A DNA stretch of 64,000 nt from NCBI RefSeq assembly GCF_000428905.1, contig NZ_AUAV01000022.1, positions 47,430 to 111,429 of the forward strand, in the 5' to 3' direction. Below, in pieces: positions 40,338-49,612 of the stretch. Below the pieces are notes generated by a model that saw nothing but the letters and a program-made list of their open reading frames with translations, did not search any database and was not told the origin of the DNA. A program made the position numbers and the translations under genes. Numbering within the stretch: the stretch's first letter is position 1; every line of letters begins with the position of its first letter. Origin of the DNA: Brumicola pallidula DSM 14239 = ACAM 615 (GTDB lineage Bacteria > Pseudomonadota > Gammaproteobacteria > Enterobacterales > Alteromonadaceae).

Positions 40338-41963
40338 TTAGTTTTGTTTCAACACTTCTCGCTTTAACCTCAGACCTGATTTGTCTCGGTCCCAGGTATC
40401 CGTTGTCACGCCTTCCGACCGAAGTTGAGCTTTCTGCACTTTTTGGGTTGGTGTTTTTGGCAATGCATCTACTATCCTGATATACCGCGGGACCATATAA
40501 TATGGCATCCGCTTGACCAAAAATTCACACAGTGCTGTCAGTTCGATAGTTGCGTGTTCCACAAGAGCAATTATGACCATAACATCGTCTTCTGTTGCCT
40601 CACTAGGCACGCCTATCGCAGCCGCTTCACGTATTGCGGGGTGACTACAAACCTCAACTTCTACTTCAAACGAAGAGATATTCTCTCCTCTTCGACGAAT
40701 GGCATCTTTTATGCGATCAACAAAATAAAAGTATCCATCTTCGTTCTGACGGAAAGCATCTCCTGTATGGAACCACCCATTTCGCCAAGCCTCGGCTGTA
40801 GCTTCGCTATTTTTGTAGTAGCCACTATTCATGCCCCATGGACGATCGGTGCGAATAATCATTTCACCTACCTGCCCTACTGGAATTTCGCAGTCATTGC
40901 CGTCCACCAATCGCACGTCAACGCCAGGACGTACCTTTCCGCAAGTACCTCTTACGGTCGGGTTAGGCTCTGAAACTATGGGTGATGAAATTTCGGTCAT
41001 ATTAAAAATCGTATAAATATCGATGCCAAAACGCTCAGTAAAGGCAGGTGCATCATCAGACAATGGCACCATAAATGCTTTCATTACTCCGTGCTCTTTA
41101 TCGTTTGAGCTTGGTGGCTGTTTCATTAAAAATGTTGCCATTACGCCCAACAAGAAAACAACGGTAGCTTGTGATTGTTTTGCCGCTGCCCAGAACGTAT
41201 CAGTGGAAAATCCACTTAACAGCGCAAATGATGCGCCTCTGACTAACATGACAAATGGAGGCGCCATACCACCGATATGGAAAAAAGGTGCGGCGACTAA
41301 ATAGCGGTCTTCGCGAGTAACCATTGGCCAAGATTCGGGACCCGCATTGCTGTACATGTGTAAATATGATGACAGCACTCCCTTTGACGGACCGGTTGTT
41401 CCTGAAGTATAAATAATGGATTGTGGATCCCAAGGCTCAATAGCCCGAACGAGTGGCATAAGCTCATCAGGGAAGGTCTTTAAATCATCAAAAATATGGC
41501 TCTCTAAACCAGTATCGGTATCACAGGTCCCACCACAAAGTATCTGGACCTTTAGCTTAGCCAAATCAATTTCGGTCAGTCGTGGCACCAAGTCTTTGTG
41601 GACAACAATAATCTTGGCGTCAGAGTTGTCGATAACGTGATGCAACATGTTGCCGCAAAACGCCGTATTAAAAGGCACAAATATAGCCCCAATATAATTT
41701 AGGGCATAAAAAGCAAGCAATGCATCCGGACCATTAGGCAGCCAAACAGCCACAGTTTCTCCTTGCTGCACACCCAGCTTCTGAAAACCGACAGCGGCCC
41801 TAACAACCCGCTCTTTTAATTCGGCATATGTCCAAGTATCGCCATCTTCAAATTGGACATATACTTTATCTGGTGTTTCCTGTGCCCAGCGGTTAATTAA
41901 ATACCGCACTACACATTGATCGCGGTCGGGTATCCTTGGGTCATAAAAGTCACTTTTTTTCAT
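40338..41963 (-). CDS. AMP-forming acyl-CoA synthetase (CaiC-like)
   Basis: 541 residues. ANL-superfamily motifs: P-loop YTSGTTGPSKG (near residue 190), GWFHTGD in the hinge region and a C-terminal lysine in PKTPTQKVQK. Length and N-terminus (DQCVVRYLINRWAQETPDKVYVQF) suit carnitine-CoA-ligase-like enzymes acting on carboxylic acids of unknown type. It is third in the ADH-TetR-ligase-TonB-BVMO operon. Confidence 0.9.
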   Translation of the reverse strand: MKKSDFYDPRIPDRDQCVVRYLINRWAQETPDKVYVQFEDGDTWTYAELKERVVRAAVGFQKLGVQQGETVAVWLPNGPDALLAFYALNYIGAIFVPFNTAFCGNMLHHVIDNSDAKIIVVHKDLVPRLTEIDLAKLKVQILCGGTCDTDTGLESHIFDDLKTFPDELMPLVRAIEPWDPQSIIYTSGTTGPSKGVLSSYLHMYSNAGPESWPMVTREDRYLVAAPFFHIGGMAPPFVMLVRGASFALLSGFSTDTFWAAAKQSQATVVFLLGVMATFLMKQPPSSNDKEHGVMKAFMVPLSDDAPAFTERFGIDIYTIFNMTEISSPIVSEPNPTVRGTCGKVRPGVDVRLVDGNDCEIPVGQVGEMIIRTDRPWGMNSGYYKNSEATAEAWRNGWFHTGDAFRQNEDGYFYFVDRIKDAIRRRGENISSFEVEVEVCSHPAIREAAAIGVPSEATEDDVMVIIALVEHATIELTALCEFLVKRMPYYMVPRYIRIVDALPKTPTQKVQKAQLRSEGVTTDTWDRDKSGLRLKREVLKQN

Positions 41964-42004
41964 TTGCTTCTTAGCTCCGCTTTGAGTCGACGTCTAATTT
42001 TGAT

Positions 42005-42703
42005 CTATTGTCCGGTGATATTATTTTTCTCTACTTCGGACATTTTTGCTGCACCAATTAACTTTAATCCAGCACTCACTAAACCAAATAGAACATCATT
42101 TTTTGATAATTTTCCTGCTGCCGAAAACCAAACTGGTAACCAACTTATAAGACCCCCAATCCAGATAGCGTCCATAGCACGAGGTCCAAGGTCAAACTCC
42201 CCAGCACTCGTACCATCATCAATTAATTTAGCAATTTTATGGTCAAATTCTTTACGTTTTTGCAAGATACGTGCAGCATCTTTAGGGTTTAGTTTTTTAA
42301 TTTCTCGCAGGTAAGTCACGACACATGCTTGGCGCTTTATAACAATATCTCCTACCTGCCAGAGAGTCTGAATAAGAATATCGCGGTAAGTACCATCAGT
42401 TGATAATGCGCTTTGCAGCACTTCTAACGCTTCGCTGATACCGGTTTCACAGACAGCAGCCAATATTGCTTCTTTGTTTTTGAAATAACTATATATAAAG
42501 GGCTTGGTTACTTGCAGCTTATCCGCAATTGCCTCAATTGTTGTACCCGCATATCCTTCATCAAAGAAAAGTATCGTCGCTTCTTCTATTATCCGGTTTC
42601 GCTTAAGAGTGAGTAATTCACGCTTAAGGTGACCCTTAACATTTTTTGCGTCGCCACCTTGCTTCTTGCTACTGCCTGATTTTACTTCAGTCTCTAAACT
42701 CAT
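42005..42703 (-). CDS. TetR-family regulator of the catabolic cluster
   Basis: 232 residues with an N-terminal lysine-rich extension (about 30 residues) and a TetR helix-turn-helix, GYAGTTIEAIADKLQVTKPFIYSYFKNKEAI. The ligand domain is not assignable to a subfamily. It lies 5 bp after the alcohol dehydrogenase and 41 bp before the ligase, so it is autoregulated if the operator at 44035-44056 is its site. The same palindrome at 33025-33070 suggests it also controls the hydrolase/oxidase pair. Confidence 0.92.
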   Translation of the reverse strand: MSLETEVKSGSSKKQGGDAKNVKGHLKRELLTLKRNRIIEEATILFFDEGYAGTTIEAIADKLQVTKPFIYSYFKNKEAILAAVCETGISEALEVLQSALSTDGTYRDILIQTLWQVGDIVIKRQACVVTYLREIKKLNPKDAARILQKRKEFDHKIAKLIDDGTSAGEFDLGPRAMDAIWIGGLISWLPVWFSAAGKLSKNDVLFGLVSAGLKLIGAAKMSEVEKNNITGQ

Positions 42704-42708
42704 AATTA

Positions 42709-43893
42709 TTACATCGCCATTCTAAGAATTTCTTTAATATTGTGTGCACCTTCAACAGGTCGGGGGTTTGTTCGTCCCCAAATATCTTCTAGTGTCAAAC
42801 TAGCAACCATGTCAAATTTATCCTCGCTAACACCAACTTCAGCCAATGTTCGAGGCATACCAAGAAATCTGATTAGCTCATCAAGCGCCTGTGACGCCGT
42901 TTTTTCTCCTGCGCCCAAAGCTTCTGATATTCGAACCTGACGGCTTGCACTATGCGACTCATTCCATTTCAATACATAAGGGGACATTACACAGGATGTA
43001 TAGCCATGAGGCACATCACAAGCGCCACCCAAAATATGACCAATAGCGTGGCTAGCACCCATTGGTACGCCTCCTATAATTGGCACCATTGATTGCCACG
43101 CGCCCATTTGACACTTTAACCGTGCATCAAGATCTTCAGGATTTTCTTTTACTTGCTTCAAGCCCTTAGCCAGCATCTGCAGCGCATTTGATGCTAAGCC
43201 ATCAGCAAAATCATTGGATAAATGTGAAGCTAGTGTTTCAACACAATGGTCAACCGACCGAACTCCGGTTGATAACCATAGCCACTCTGGTGTGTGCACA
43301 GTTATCGCGGGATCCAGAATAATAGCTTTGGGTGCCATATTTCGATGCATATACGCTTGCTTATGGCCACTTACTTCATCAGTGGCACCAGATAATGGGT
43401 TAAACTCACCGCCTGACAAGGTTGTTGGAATACAAATAGTCGCAATATCAGGGCCCGCATCAGCCATATTATCAAGTGGATTTAGCCAATCCCCCGTATC
43501 GGTGACATTTATCCGTAATGCCTCCATTTGTGATATATCAGTTACATTATGCTTAACCAAAAGGGCTGCAATTTTACCTGCGTCTGTTACCGAGCCGCCG
43601 CCAACTGTTAATATTAGGTCAGCGTTTACTTTGCGGGCTGCATCTGCAACCCTAACAACGTCAACTCTCGGTGCGTGTGGTTTTATGCCATCGATGGTTA
43701 CTGCGTGACGTTCTCCAAGTGCTAACTCTATATCAGCAATCGCAGAAGTATTATTTTTGAGCGATCTACTAGCCAAAATTAGAACTCGCCTAAAATCATG
43801 TTGCTGAACTAACTCTTTTACACATTCACTAGCAGGGCGACCGAACATGACCTGTTCGGTTGCAGCTAAAATTACCTGATGCGATCCAGACAT
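42709..43893 (-). CDS. Iron-type alcohol dehydrogenase / maleylacetate-reductase-like
   Basis: 394 residues of the group III alcohol dehydrogenase family. The NAD(P) motif GGGSVTDAGK is near residue 98, and metal-ligand regions appear at VDHCVE, GASHAIGH and CDVPHGYTS. It would oxidise an alcohol or reduce maleylacetate-like oxo acids. No ring-cleavage dioxygenase is present here, so a role in aromatic breakdown is not proven. It is first in the five-gene minus-strand operon, facing the AMACR-like gene. Confidence 0.88.
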   Translation of the reverse strand: MSGSHQVILAATEQVMFGRPASECVKELVQQHDFRRVLILASRSLKNNTSAIADIELALGERHAVTIDGIKPHAPRVDVVRVADAARKVNADLILTVGGGSVTDAGKIAALLVKHNVTDISQMEALRINVTDTGDWLNPLDNMADAGPDIATICIPTTLSGGEFNPLSGATDEVSGHKQAYMHRNMAPKAIILDPAITVHTPEWLWLSTGVRSVDHCVETLASHLSNDFADGLASNALQMLAKGLKQVKENPEDLDARLKCQMGAWQSMVPIIGGVPMGASHAIGHILGGACDVPHGYTSCVMSPYVLKWNESHSASRQVRISEALGAGEKTASQALDELIRFLGMPRTLAEVGVSEDKFDMVASLTLEDIWGRTNPRPVEGAHNIKEILRMAM

Positions 43894-44034
43894 AACTATT
43901 TCCCCTATTAAAAATCACTTAAATTTACTAAATACATTCTTTTTACTAACATAATTTTTACATACTACTACCATTTTTTACATACTGCTATTATTATTTT
44001 ATACTGAAGGTATTAAATTATATCGGAAATATTT

Positions 44035-44056
44035 AAATATACTATTGAGTATATTT
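44035..44056. promoter_or_regulatory. Palindrome, probable TetR operator (site 2)
   Basis: AAATATACT-ATTG-AGTATATTT, perfect 9-bp arms with 4-bp spacer, in the 356-bp divergent gap between the dehydrogenase and the AMACR-like gene. The core is identical to site 1 at 33025-33070. The same gap also has two direct copies of TTTTTACATACT[A/G]CTA (43955-43970 and 43975-43990). The gap holds no other feature I can support. Confidence 0.7.
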
Positions 44057-44249
44057 TTTAAATATATATACTTTGATATGAGGCTTTAAAAATGCTTTCA
44101 TATAAACTAAAAAAGTTTAAGGCGAGATCCTAAGTATTTATGGATAGACAAATTCCACTGCCGACTAACATTATCCTGATCAGCCGCGTCAATATAAGCT
44201 AATAGCATGAGCGACAGGCTCCGATTTTACTATTCAATAAGGAAAGAAC

Positions 44250-45296
44250 ATGTCAGGGCCATTAGAAGGAATACGTATAGTGGAATTAGCCGGCATTGGG
44301 CCTGGACCCTTTGCGGCTATGATGTTCGCTGATCATGGCGCAGAAGTGATTACAGTTCACCGCCCAGGAGCACCTCTGAACCCGCGCGACCCTTTAAATC
44401 GATCTCGCCTTACCGTGGCTGCAGATCTTAAAAATAAAGATGATTTAGAGATGGTGCGTGATCTCATTAATTCTGCGGATGGCTTAATTGAAGCGTTTAG
44501 GCCTGGCGTGCTTGAACGCCTTGATTTAGCACCCGGTAATTTAATTCAAAGCAATCCGAAACTGGTCATTGGACGAATGACCGGTTGGGGGCAAAATGGC
44601 CCTATAGCGCAAACAGCAGGACATGATATTAATTATATCGCTATTTCAGGTGCACTTCATGCATTTGGCAGAGCTGGTGAAAAGCCCACTCCTCCGGTTA
44701 ATACCGTTGGTGATTTTGGGGGCGGTGCAATGATGTTAGTTTTTGCAATGACTGCTGCACTGCTCAAGGCAGAAAAAACCGGTACGGGAGAGATAATAGA
44801 TTGCTCAATGGTAGAAGGCAGTTCTCTTTTGATGAGCACGGTTTGGGCCTTTCAAGAAACATATGGCTGGGAAATGGAAAGAGGCAAAAATTTGCTAGAT
44901 TCCGGTGCGCCATTTTATGACACATACGAAACATTAGATGGTGAACATATTGCCATTGGTGCTTTAGAACAAGAGTTTTTCCACATCTTAATGACAGAAT
45001 TAGGCTTAGCTGATGACCCATGCATGAATGATCACCTAAACCAAAAACATTGGCCCAGATTATCCGAATTATTCACTGACATTTTCCGAACTAAAACTCA
45101 AAGTGAATGGTGTAAAAGTCTAGAAGGGATCGACGCTTGTTTTGCTCCCATTCTTTCCATCAAACAGGCAGTCGAACACCCGCAAAATTCGGCCAGAAGT
45201 GCATTTATATCGGTCAATGGAGTTATGCAACCGGCCCCATCGCCAAGATATCAAAATGCACCATTACAAAAGCCCAAACAACCCAAACCTTTTTAA
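44250..45296 (+). CDS. CaiB/BaiF-family protein, AMACR-like
   Basis: 348 residues, family III CoA-transferase fold. The start PLEGIRIVELAGIGPGPFAAMMFADHGAEVI matches alpha-methylacyl-CoA racemases; GHDINYIAISGALHAFGR and VGDFGGGAMMLVFAMTAALL follow, and residues His and Asp of the racemase active site appear to be present in GHDINY. Racemases of this kind allow beta-oxidation of 2-methyl-branched acyl-CoAs from isoprenoid or sterol side chains. AAGGAAAG lies before the ATG. It is divergent from the dehydrogenase operon. Confidence 0.87.
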   Translation: MSGPLEGIRIVELAGIGPGPFAAMMFADHGAEVITVHRPGAPLNPRDPLNRSRLTVAADLKNKDDLEMVRDLINSADGLIEAFRPGVLERLDLAPGNLIQSNPKLVIGRMTGWGQNGPIAQTAGHDINYIAISGALHAFGRAGEKPTPPVNTVGDFGGGAMMLVFAMTAALLKAEKTGTGEIIDCSMVEGSSLLMSTVWAFQETYGWEMERGKNLLDSGAPFYDTYETLDGEHIAIGALEQEFFHILMTELGLADDPCMNDHLNQKHWPRLSELFTDIFRTKTQSEWCKSLEGIDACFAPILSIKQAVEHPQNSARSAFISVNGVMQPAPSPRYQNAPLQKPKQPKPF

Positions 45297-45423
45297 TTAT
45301 TTTGTTTTAAGATCGCTTTACTCAAAAGTGTTTTTGTTGAAAAAAGTTTGTTAAGTTCATCACAAACTAGGGCTACTCAGAAAGGAAAATTTCGTTGTAG
45401 GACATACATAAAGGAGCTTCACC

Positions 45424-47058
45424 ATGAACGACAATAATAACCCTTACCAAGAAAATCTCGACAAACAACGCGCAAATTTTACGGCGCTTTCACCGATGAC
45501 GTTTATAGATCGAGCAGCTAAGGTATACCCGGATCGCACCGCGGTGGTTCATGGTGATACTCGCAGAAACTGGGCTCAAACTTACCAACGCTGCCAGCAA
45601 ATGGCTAGTGCGTTAAATAAATATGGTATTGGTAAGGGGCATACTGTATCGCTCATTGCCCCAAATATCCCAGAGCATTTTGAATTGCATTTTGCCGTGC
45701 CTATGTGTGGCGCAGTGCTCAACTCTATCAATACACGACTCGATTCGCAGACCTTCGCCTTTATCCTGCAGCATGCCGAAGCCAAGGTGCTGTTTGTCGA
45801 TAGAGAGTTCAGTGAAATGGTCGCAAAAGCGCTCGATATGATACCCAATAATTATTTAGTTATCGATATCGACGATCTTTATTGGCAGGGTGGCGAGTTG
45901 ATTGGTTCCATCAATTACGAAGCGTTTTTAGCAACCGGTGAACTCAGTTATCACTGGCAGCCACCGCAGGATGAGTGGGATGCAATTACGCTGAATTATA
46001 CATCAGGCACTACCGGTGACCCCAAAGGTGTCGTTTACCATCATCGCGGTGCTTACCTCAATGCAATCAGCAACGCAATGTCTTGGGGGATGCATCAGCA
46101 CCCGATTTATCTCTGGACGCTGCCGATGTTTCACTGTAACGGATGGTGCTTTCCATGGACCGTTGCGCTAATGGCTGGTGTTAATGTTTGCCTGCGTCAT
46201 GTGCGAGCCGATACCATCTTTGATTTAATCAAGCAGGAAAAGGTAGGTTATTTTTGTGGCGCACCAATCGTATTGAATATGCTCAAACTAGCGGATGATT
46301 CCGTCAAATCAGGTATCGAACACAAGGTTAACGTCATGACTGCTGGCGCGCCTCCGCCGGCCGCGGTGATCCAGGGGATGGAAAGTCTCGGGTTTAAAGT
46401 GACTCATGTTTACGGTTTGACCGAAACCTACGGCCCCTCAGTTGTCTGTGCATGGCATGATGATTGGAGCGAATTACCACTTGAAAAACAAGCACAGCTG
46501 AAATCACGTCAAGGGGTGCGCGCACCCATGCTCGACGGCCTGATGGTAGCCGATCCAGTCACCCTGAAACCCGTTCCCCAAGATGGCCTAACTATGGGGG
46601 AAATTTTTATGCAGGGGAACCTAGTTATGAAGGGTTACCTGAAAAATCCTACAACCACTAACAAGGCATTTGAGGGAGGTTGGTTTCATTCTGGCGATTT
46701 GGCTGTATGGCATGCGGATGGCTATATCGAGATTAAGGACCGTTCAAAAGATATCATCATATCTGGAGGGGAAAATATCTCCAGTATCGAAATAGAAGAT
46801 GTACTTTATCGCCATCCGTCAATACAGGAAGCTGCAGTTGTTGCCATGGAACATGTTAAATGGGGCGAAACCCCCTGCGCCTTTGTCACGTTAAAACTGG
46901 GACAATCGGCCACTGCACGTGAAATTATTAATTTCTGTCGCGACCATATGCCGCGTTTCAAGGCCCCTACTAGGGTGGTGTTTGCCGAGCTTCCAAAGAC
47001 CTCAACTGGTAAAATTAAAAAATTTGAACTCCGTGATATGGCCAATAATGACGACTGA
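45424..47058 (+). CDS. AMP-forming acyl-CoA synthetase (AlkK/DmdB-like)
   Basis: 544 residues. P-loop YTSGTTGDPKG near residue 194, GWFHSGDLAVWHADGYIEIKDRSKDIIISGGENISS in the hinge, and PKTSTGKIKKF with the catalytic lysine at the C-terminus. The N-terminus (NPYQENLDKQRANFTALSPMTFIDRAAKVYPDRTAVV) resembles AlkK and methylmercaptopropionate-CoA ligases acting on short or medium-chain acids. AAGGAG precedes the ATG. It is 127 bp downstream of the AMACR-like gene and probably co-transcribed. Confidence 0.9.
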   Translation: MNDNNNPYQENLDKQRANFTALSPMTFIDRAAKVYPDRTAVVHGDTRRNWAQTYQRCQQMASALNKYGIGKGHTVSLIAPNIPEHFELHFAVPMCGAVLNSINTRLDSQTFAFILQHAEAKVLFVDREFSEMVAKALDMIPNNYLVIDIDDLYWQGGELIGSINYEAFLATGELSYHWQPPQDEWDAITLNYTSGTTGDPKGVVYHHRGAYLNAISNAMSWGMHQHPIYLWTLPMFHCNGWCFPWTVALMAGVNVCLRHVRADTIFDLIKQEKVGYFCGAPIVLNMLKLADDSVKSGIEHKVNVMTAGAPPPAAVIQGMESLGFKVTHVYGLTETYGPSVVCAWHDDWSELPLEKQAQLKSRQGVRAPMLDGLMVADPVTLKPVPQDGLTMGEIFMQGNLVMKGYLKNPTTTNKAFEGGWFHSGDLAVWHADGYIEIKDRSKDIIISGGENISSIEIEDVLYRHPSIQEAAVVAMEHVKWGETPCAFVTLKLGQSATAREIINFCRDHMPRFKAPTRVVFAELPKTSTGKIKKFELRDMANNDD

Positions 47059-47160
47059 GTTCCCCAAGGTCTAAGATACATCAATACGACAATTAAATTA
47101 GTTGTTGGCTGAGCAAAATTGTAGCTTATCTTGTGGACTTGATACGCTAGTGCCTTGCGT

Positions 47161-47272
47161 CGTGAGTAATAAATCGTGAGTAATAAATCGTGGGTAATAA
47201 ATCGTGAGTAATAAATCGTGGGTAATAAATCGTGGGTAATAAATCGTGGGTAATAAATCGTGGGTAATAAAG
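47161..47272. repeat. 14-bp minisatellite after the acyl-CoA ligase (8 copies)
   Basis: Eight contiguous units CGTG[A/G]GTAATAAAT from 47161, with A in units 1, 2 and 4 and G in the others, the last ending AAAG. It lies between convergent genes in a 355-bp gap that shows nothing else. Confidence 0.93.
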
Positions 47273-47413
47273 AGTAGTCTACGGCGCTTTTTATTTTTTC
47301 GTTATCACTGCAAGTCCGTCGACAATGGTGTATCAATACCATCATCAACTCAACTCTGGGATAAACGAGGTATTATATATCTTGCTTTTTGATAGATATT
47401 GAAGAGACTGTTA

Positions 47414-47854
47414 TCACTTTAATATACCTTTATTTTTATTAAACATTTGATATCCTCTGCCATAGATTGTGATTATTTCTAAATTAGATTTGTTTTTCAA
47501 TAAAGCGCGTAGTTCAGAAATCGCCACAGTGACATTATTGTTAACTCTATTATGTCTTCCCCAGCCATATGCTAATAAAAACGCTCTGCTCACTACTTCT
47601 TCTTCATGCTCGTGGAAAGCACAAAGGATTCTGAACATGGGATTGGATATTCTGTATTTAGTCCCTCTTACTGACACCGCATGTCGTTCAATAAACACAC
47701 CTTTGTCGATATAAATAGGATGGCGCTGCTTTGGGCACAAGACACAGTGCGCATCACACACATTTGCTGCGACGGTTCTAGTGGTTTGATGAAGTTTTAT
47801 TACCTGATTTTTACTGTATTTCTTAGATTCTGCCACTGGGCCAGAATTGAACAT
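47414..47854 (-). CDS. Stand-alone winged-helix regulator with cysteine cluster
   Basis: 146 residues. The C-terminal half is an OmpR/PhoB-type DNA-binding domain (ISNPMFRILCAFHEHEEEVVSRAFLLAYGWGRHNRVNNNVTVAISELRALL). The N-terminal half has no receiver domain or membrane segment but carries closely spaced Cys residues (CDAHCVLC, with His) that could bind a metal or an Fe-S cluster. GGGAG lies before the ATG. No target is evident; it is divergent from the DUF418-type gene across a 567-bp spacer. Confidence 0.7.
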   Translation of the reverse strand: MFNSGPVAESKKYSKNQVIKLHQTTRTVAANVCDAHCVLCPKQRHPIYIDKGVFIERHAVSVRGTKYRISNPMFRILCAFHEHEEEVVSRAFLLAYGWGRHNRVNNNVTVAISELRALLKNKSNLEIITIYGRGYQMFNKNKGILK

Positions 47855-48176
47855 TTATTCTCCCTTTATTCATATTTTTCTCTGTTCTTATCATTAATTC
47901 CTTTTTGCCAGGCTGGTCGTCCCCTTAACCCTAGTACAAAATTGCAAAATATCAACCTTTGTAATTGCTGATTTTCTATACTCGCTAATGTCGGGTTAGC
48001 TTATTTAGAATAGTCACAATTAGTAGTCTAAAAAATAGGGCAGATGCTAGATGTTAGGTCTTACCCGAATTCCACTAATTTAGCGGATAGTTTTACTCCT
48101 TCATGTCGAATATCAATTCGTACAATTTAATCAAATTTTGTTGTCGCTAATACCAAAGCGAGAATACCTAACAGAA

Positions 48177-48193
48177 GGTTAATAATCGGTTAA
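48177..48193 (+). promoter_or_regulatory. GGTTAA direct repeat (response-regulator box A1)
   Basis: GGTTAA-TAATC-GGTTAA, an 11-bp period as bound by OmpR/PmrA/QseB-type response-regulator dimers. It lies in the 567-bp gap (47855-48421) upstream of the DUF418-type gene. The gap holds no supported gene. See the similar boxes at 48259, 56648, 56748 and 60578. Confidence 0.5.
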
Positions 48194-48258
48194 CACTAAA
48201 AAGCTGTTTGCCAGCATCACTGAAGTCACTCTTCTTACAGTAAAAATTGTAAACCCAA

Positions 48259-48275
48259 TTAACCGCTTGTTAACT
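48259..48275 (-). promoter_or_regulatory. GTTAA direct repeat (response-regulator box A2)
   Basis: On the minus strand AGTTAA-CAAGC-GGTTAA with an 11-bp period. It stands 146 bp before the DUF418-type gene start and overlaps a TTGACT hexamer that could act as a -35 element, though no good -10 is seen. Confidence 0.45.
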
Positions 48276-48421
48276 TGACTCGATATAGCATGCTTGCATT
48301 GAAGTTATTCTTCATCTTTGGAATTTCAAATTCGTTAGCCACTTTCTATCTGCTTCAAAGATTAGTTAGCTAGTTAATTTATTATCCCTATCAATAGACT
48401 TTATATTTAAGAGGTATTTCG

Positions 48422-49501
48422 ATGAAGCAAAGAGTGACAGGATATGATCTCGCAAGAGCTTTAGCGTTATTTGGCATGGTTATTGTTAACTTTAAAGTCG
48501 CAATGAGTGCTGAAACGGGTCATGCATTTCTAATGAATTTTGCAACGCTACTTGAAGGTCGAGCATCTGCTTTATTTGTGGTGCTTGCGGGTGTTGGTGT
48601 AACATTTTTAACCGCTAAAGCAAGAAATTCTGTTGATAAAACATTGGTATTAAAAACTCGGATCTCATTGGTAAAACGCGGTTTATTACTTGTGGTCATT
48701 GGCCTTATATTTACCCCAATGTGGGAAGCCGACATTCTTCATTTTTACGGGTTTTATTTCTTAATTGCAGCAGCTATTTTTATGGTCCAAGAAAAGTCCT
48801 TATTGTGGATATCGATAATTATCATGTTGATTTTTCCAGTGTTGATGCTGCTGTTTAATTTTGAACAGAATTGGGATTGGGACACATTAACGTATAATAA
48901 CTTTTGGTCTGTTGATGGAATGATTAGGCATATCTTTTTTAACGGTTTTCATCCCGTCTTTCCATGGGCCGCTTTTTTGACTTTTGGTATGTGGCTGGGC
49001 AGACAAGACCTCTCCCTAAAGTTGATAAGAAAAAAGTTGTTTTTGGGCGCTCTAATCACGTTAATTGTCACTGAATGTAGTTTTTATTACTTAAGAAACA
49101 TACTTAATGACGCGGGTGGCTCAATAATGACGGCTGAAGAAATCACATTCCTGTTTTCCACATCTATTATTCCTCCCATGCCCCAATATATTATTTCTGC
49201 TGGTAGCTCTGCCGTTTTAGTGCTCATAGCATGTCTGTATTTATCAGAACGATTCTGTGAAACAAAGATCACCAAGTATCTTTATCAAACAGGGCAACTA
49301 TCTCTCACCTTATATATTGCACACATTATTGTTGGCATGGGTTTCCTTGAGTCTATTGGACGCTTAGAAAATCAAAGTATAGATTTCTCGCTGCTTAGCT
49401 CATTGATATTTTGTACAGGGGGTATAGCTTTCAGTGTTGTTTGGCTTAAATATTTTGACGTTGGTCCATTAGAATGGATCTTTCGGAAGGTGGCAAGATA
49501 A
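48422..49501 (+). CDS. DUF418/YeiB-type polytopic membrane protein
   Basis: 359 residues with about ten hydrophobic segments. The N-terminus RVTGYDLARALALFGMVIVNFKV matches the R..G.D..RALAL.GM..VN start of the DUF418/HGSNAT-like superfamily, which includes putative transmembrane acyltransferases, and the end DVGPLEWIFRKVAR fits DUF418. Its function is unknown; transfer of acyl groups across the membrane is a reasonable guess. It is preceded by two GTTAA-type boxes and followed by an exported protein gene on the same strand. Confidence 0.8.
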   Translation: MKQRVTGYDLARALALFGMVIVNFKVAMSAETGHAFLMNFATLLEGRASALFVVLAGVGVTFLTAKARNSVDKTLVLKTRISLVKRGLLLVVIGLIFTPMWEADILHFYGFYFLIAAAIFMVQEKSLLWISIIIMLIFPVLMLLFNFEQNWDWDTLTYNNFWSVDGMIRHIFFNGFHPVFPWAAFLTFGMWLGRQDLSLKLIRKKLFLGALITLIVTECSFYYLRNILNDAGGSIMTAEEITFLFSTSIIPPMPQYIISAGSSAVLVLIACLYLSERFCETKITKYLYQTGQLSLTLYIAHIIVGMGFLESIGRLENQSIDFSLLSSLIFCTGGIAFSVVWLKYFDVGPLEWIFRKVAR

Positions 49502-49612
49502 CAAAGATAGTAATCTTAATCTGCGATGTAGTCGCAACAAAAAAAAACATTATAATTTAACCAGTTCTTATTCAGTTTGAATAAAAACATTATGACCAAA
49601 TAGGAATACATC

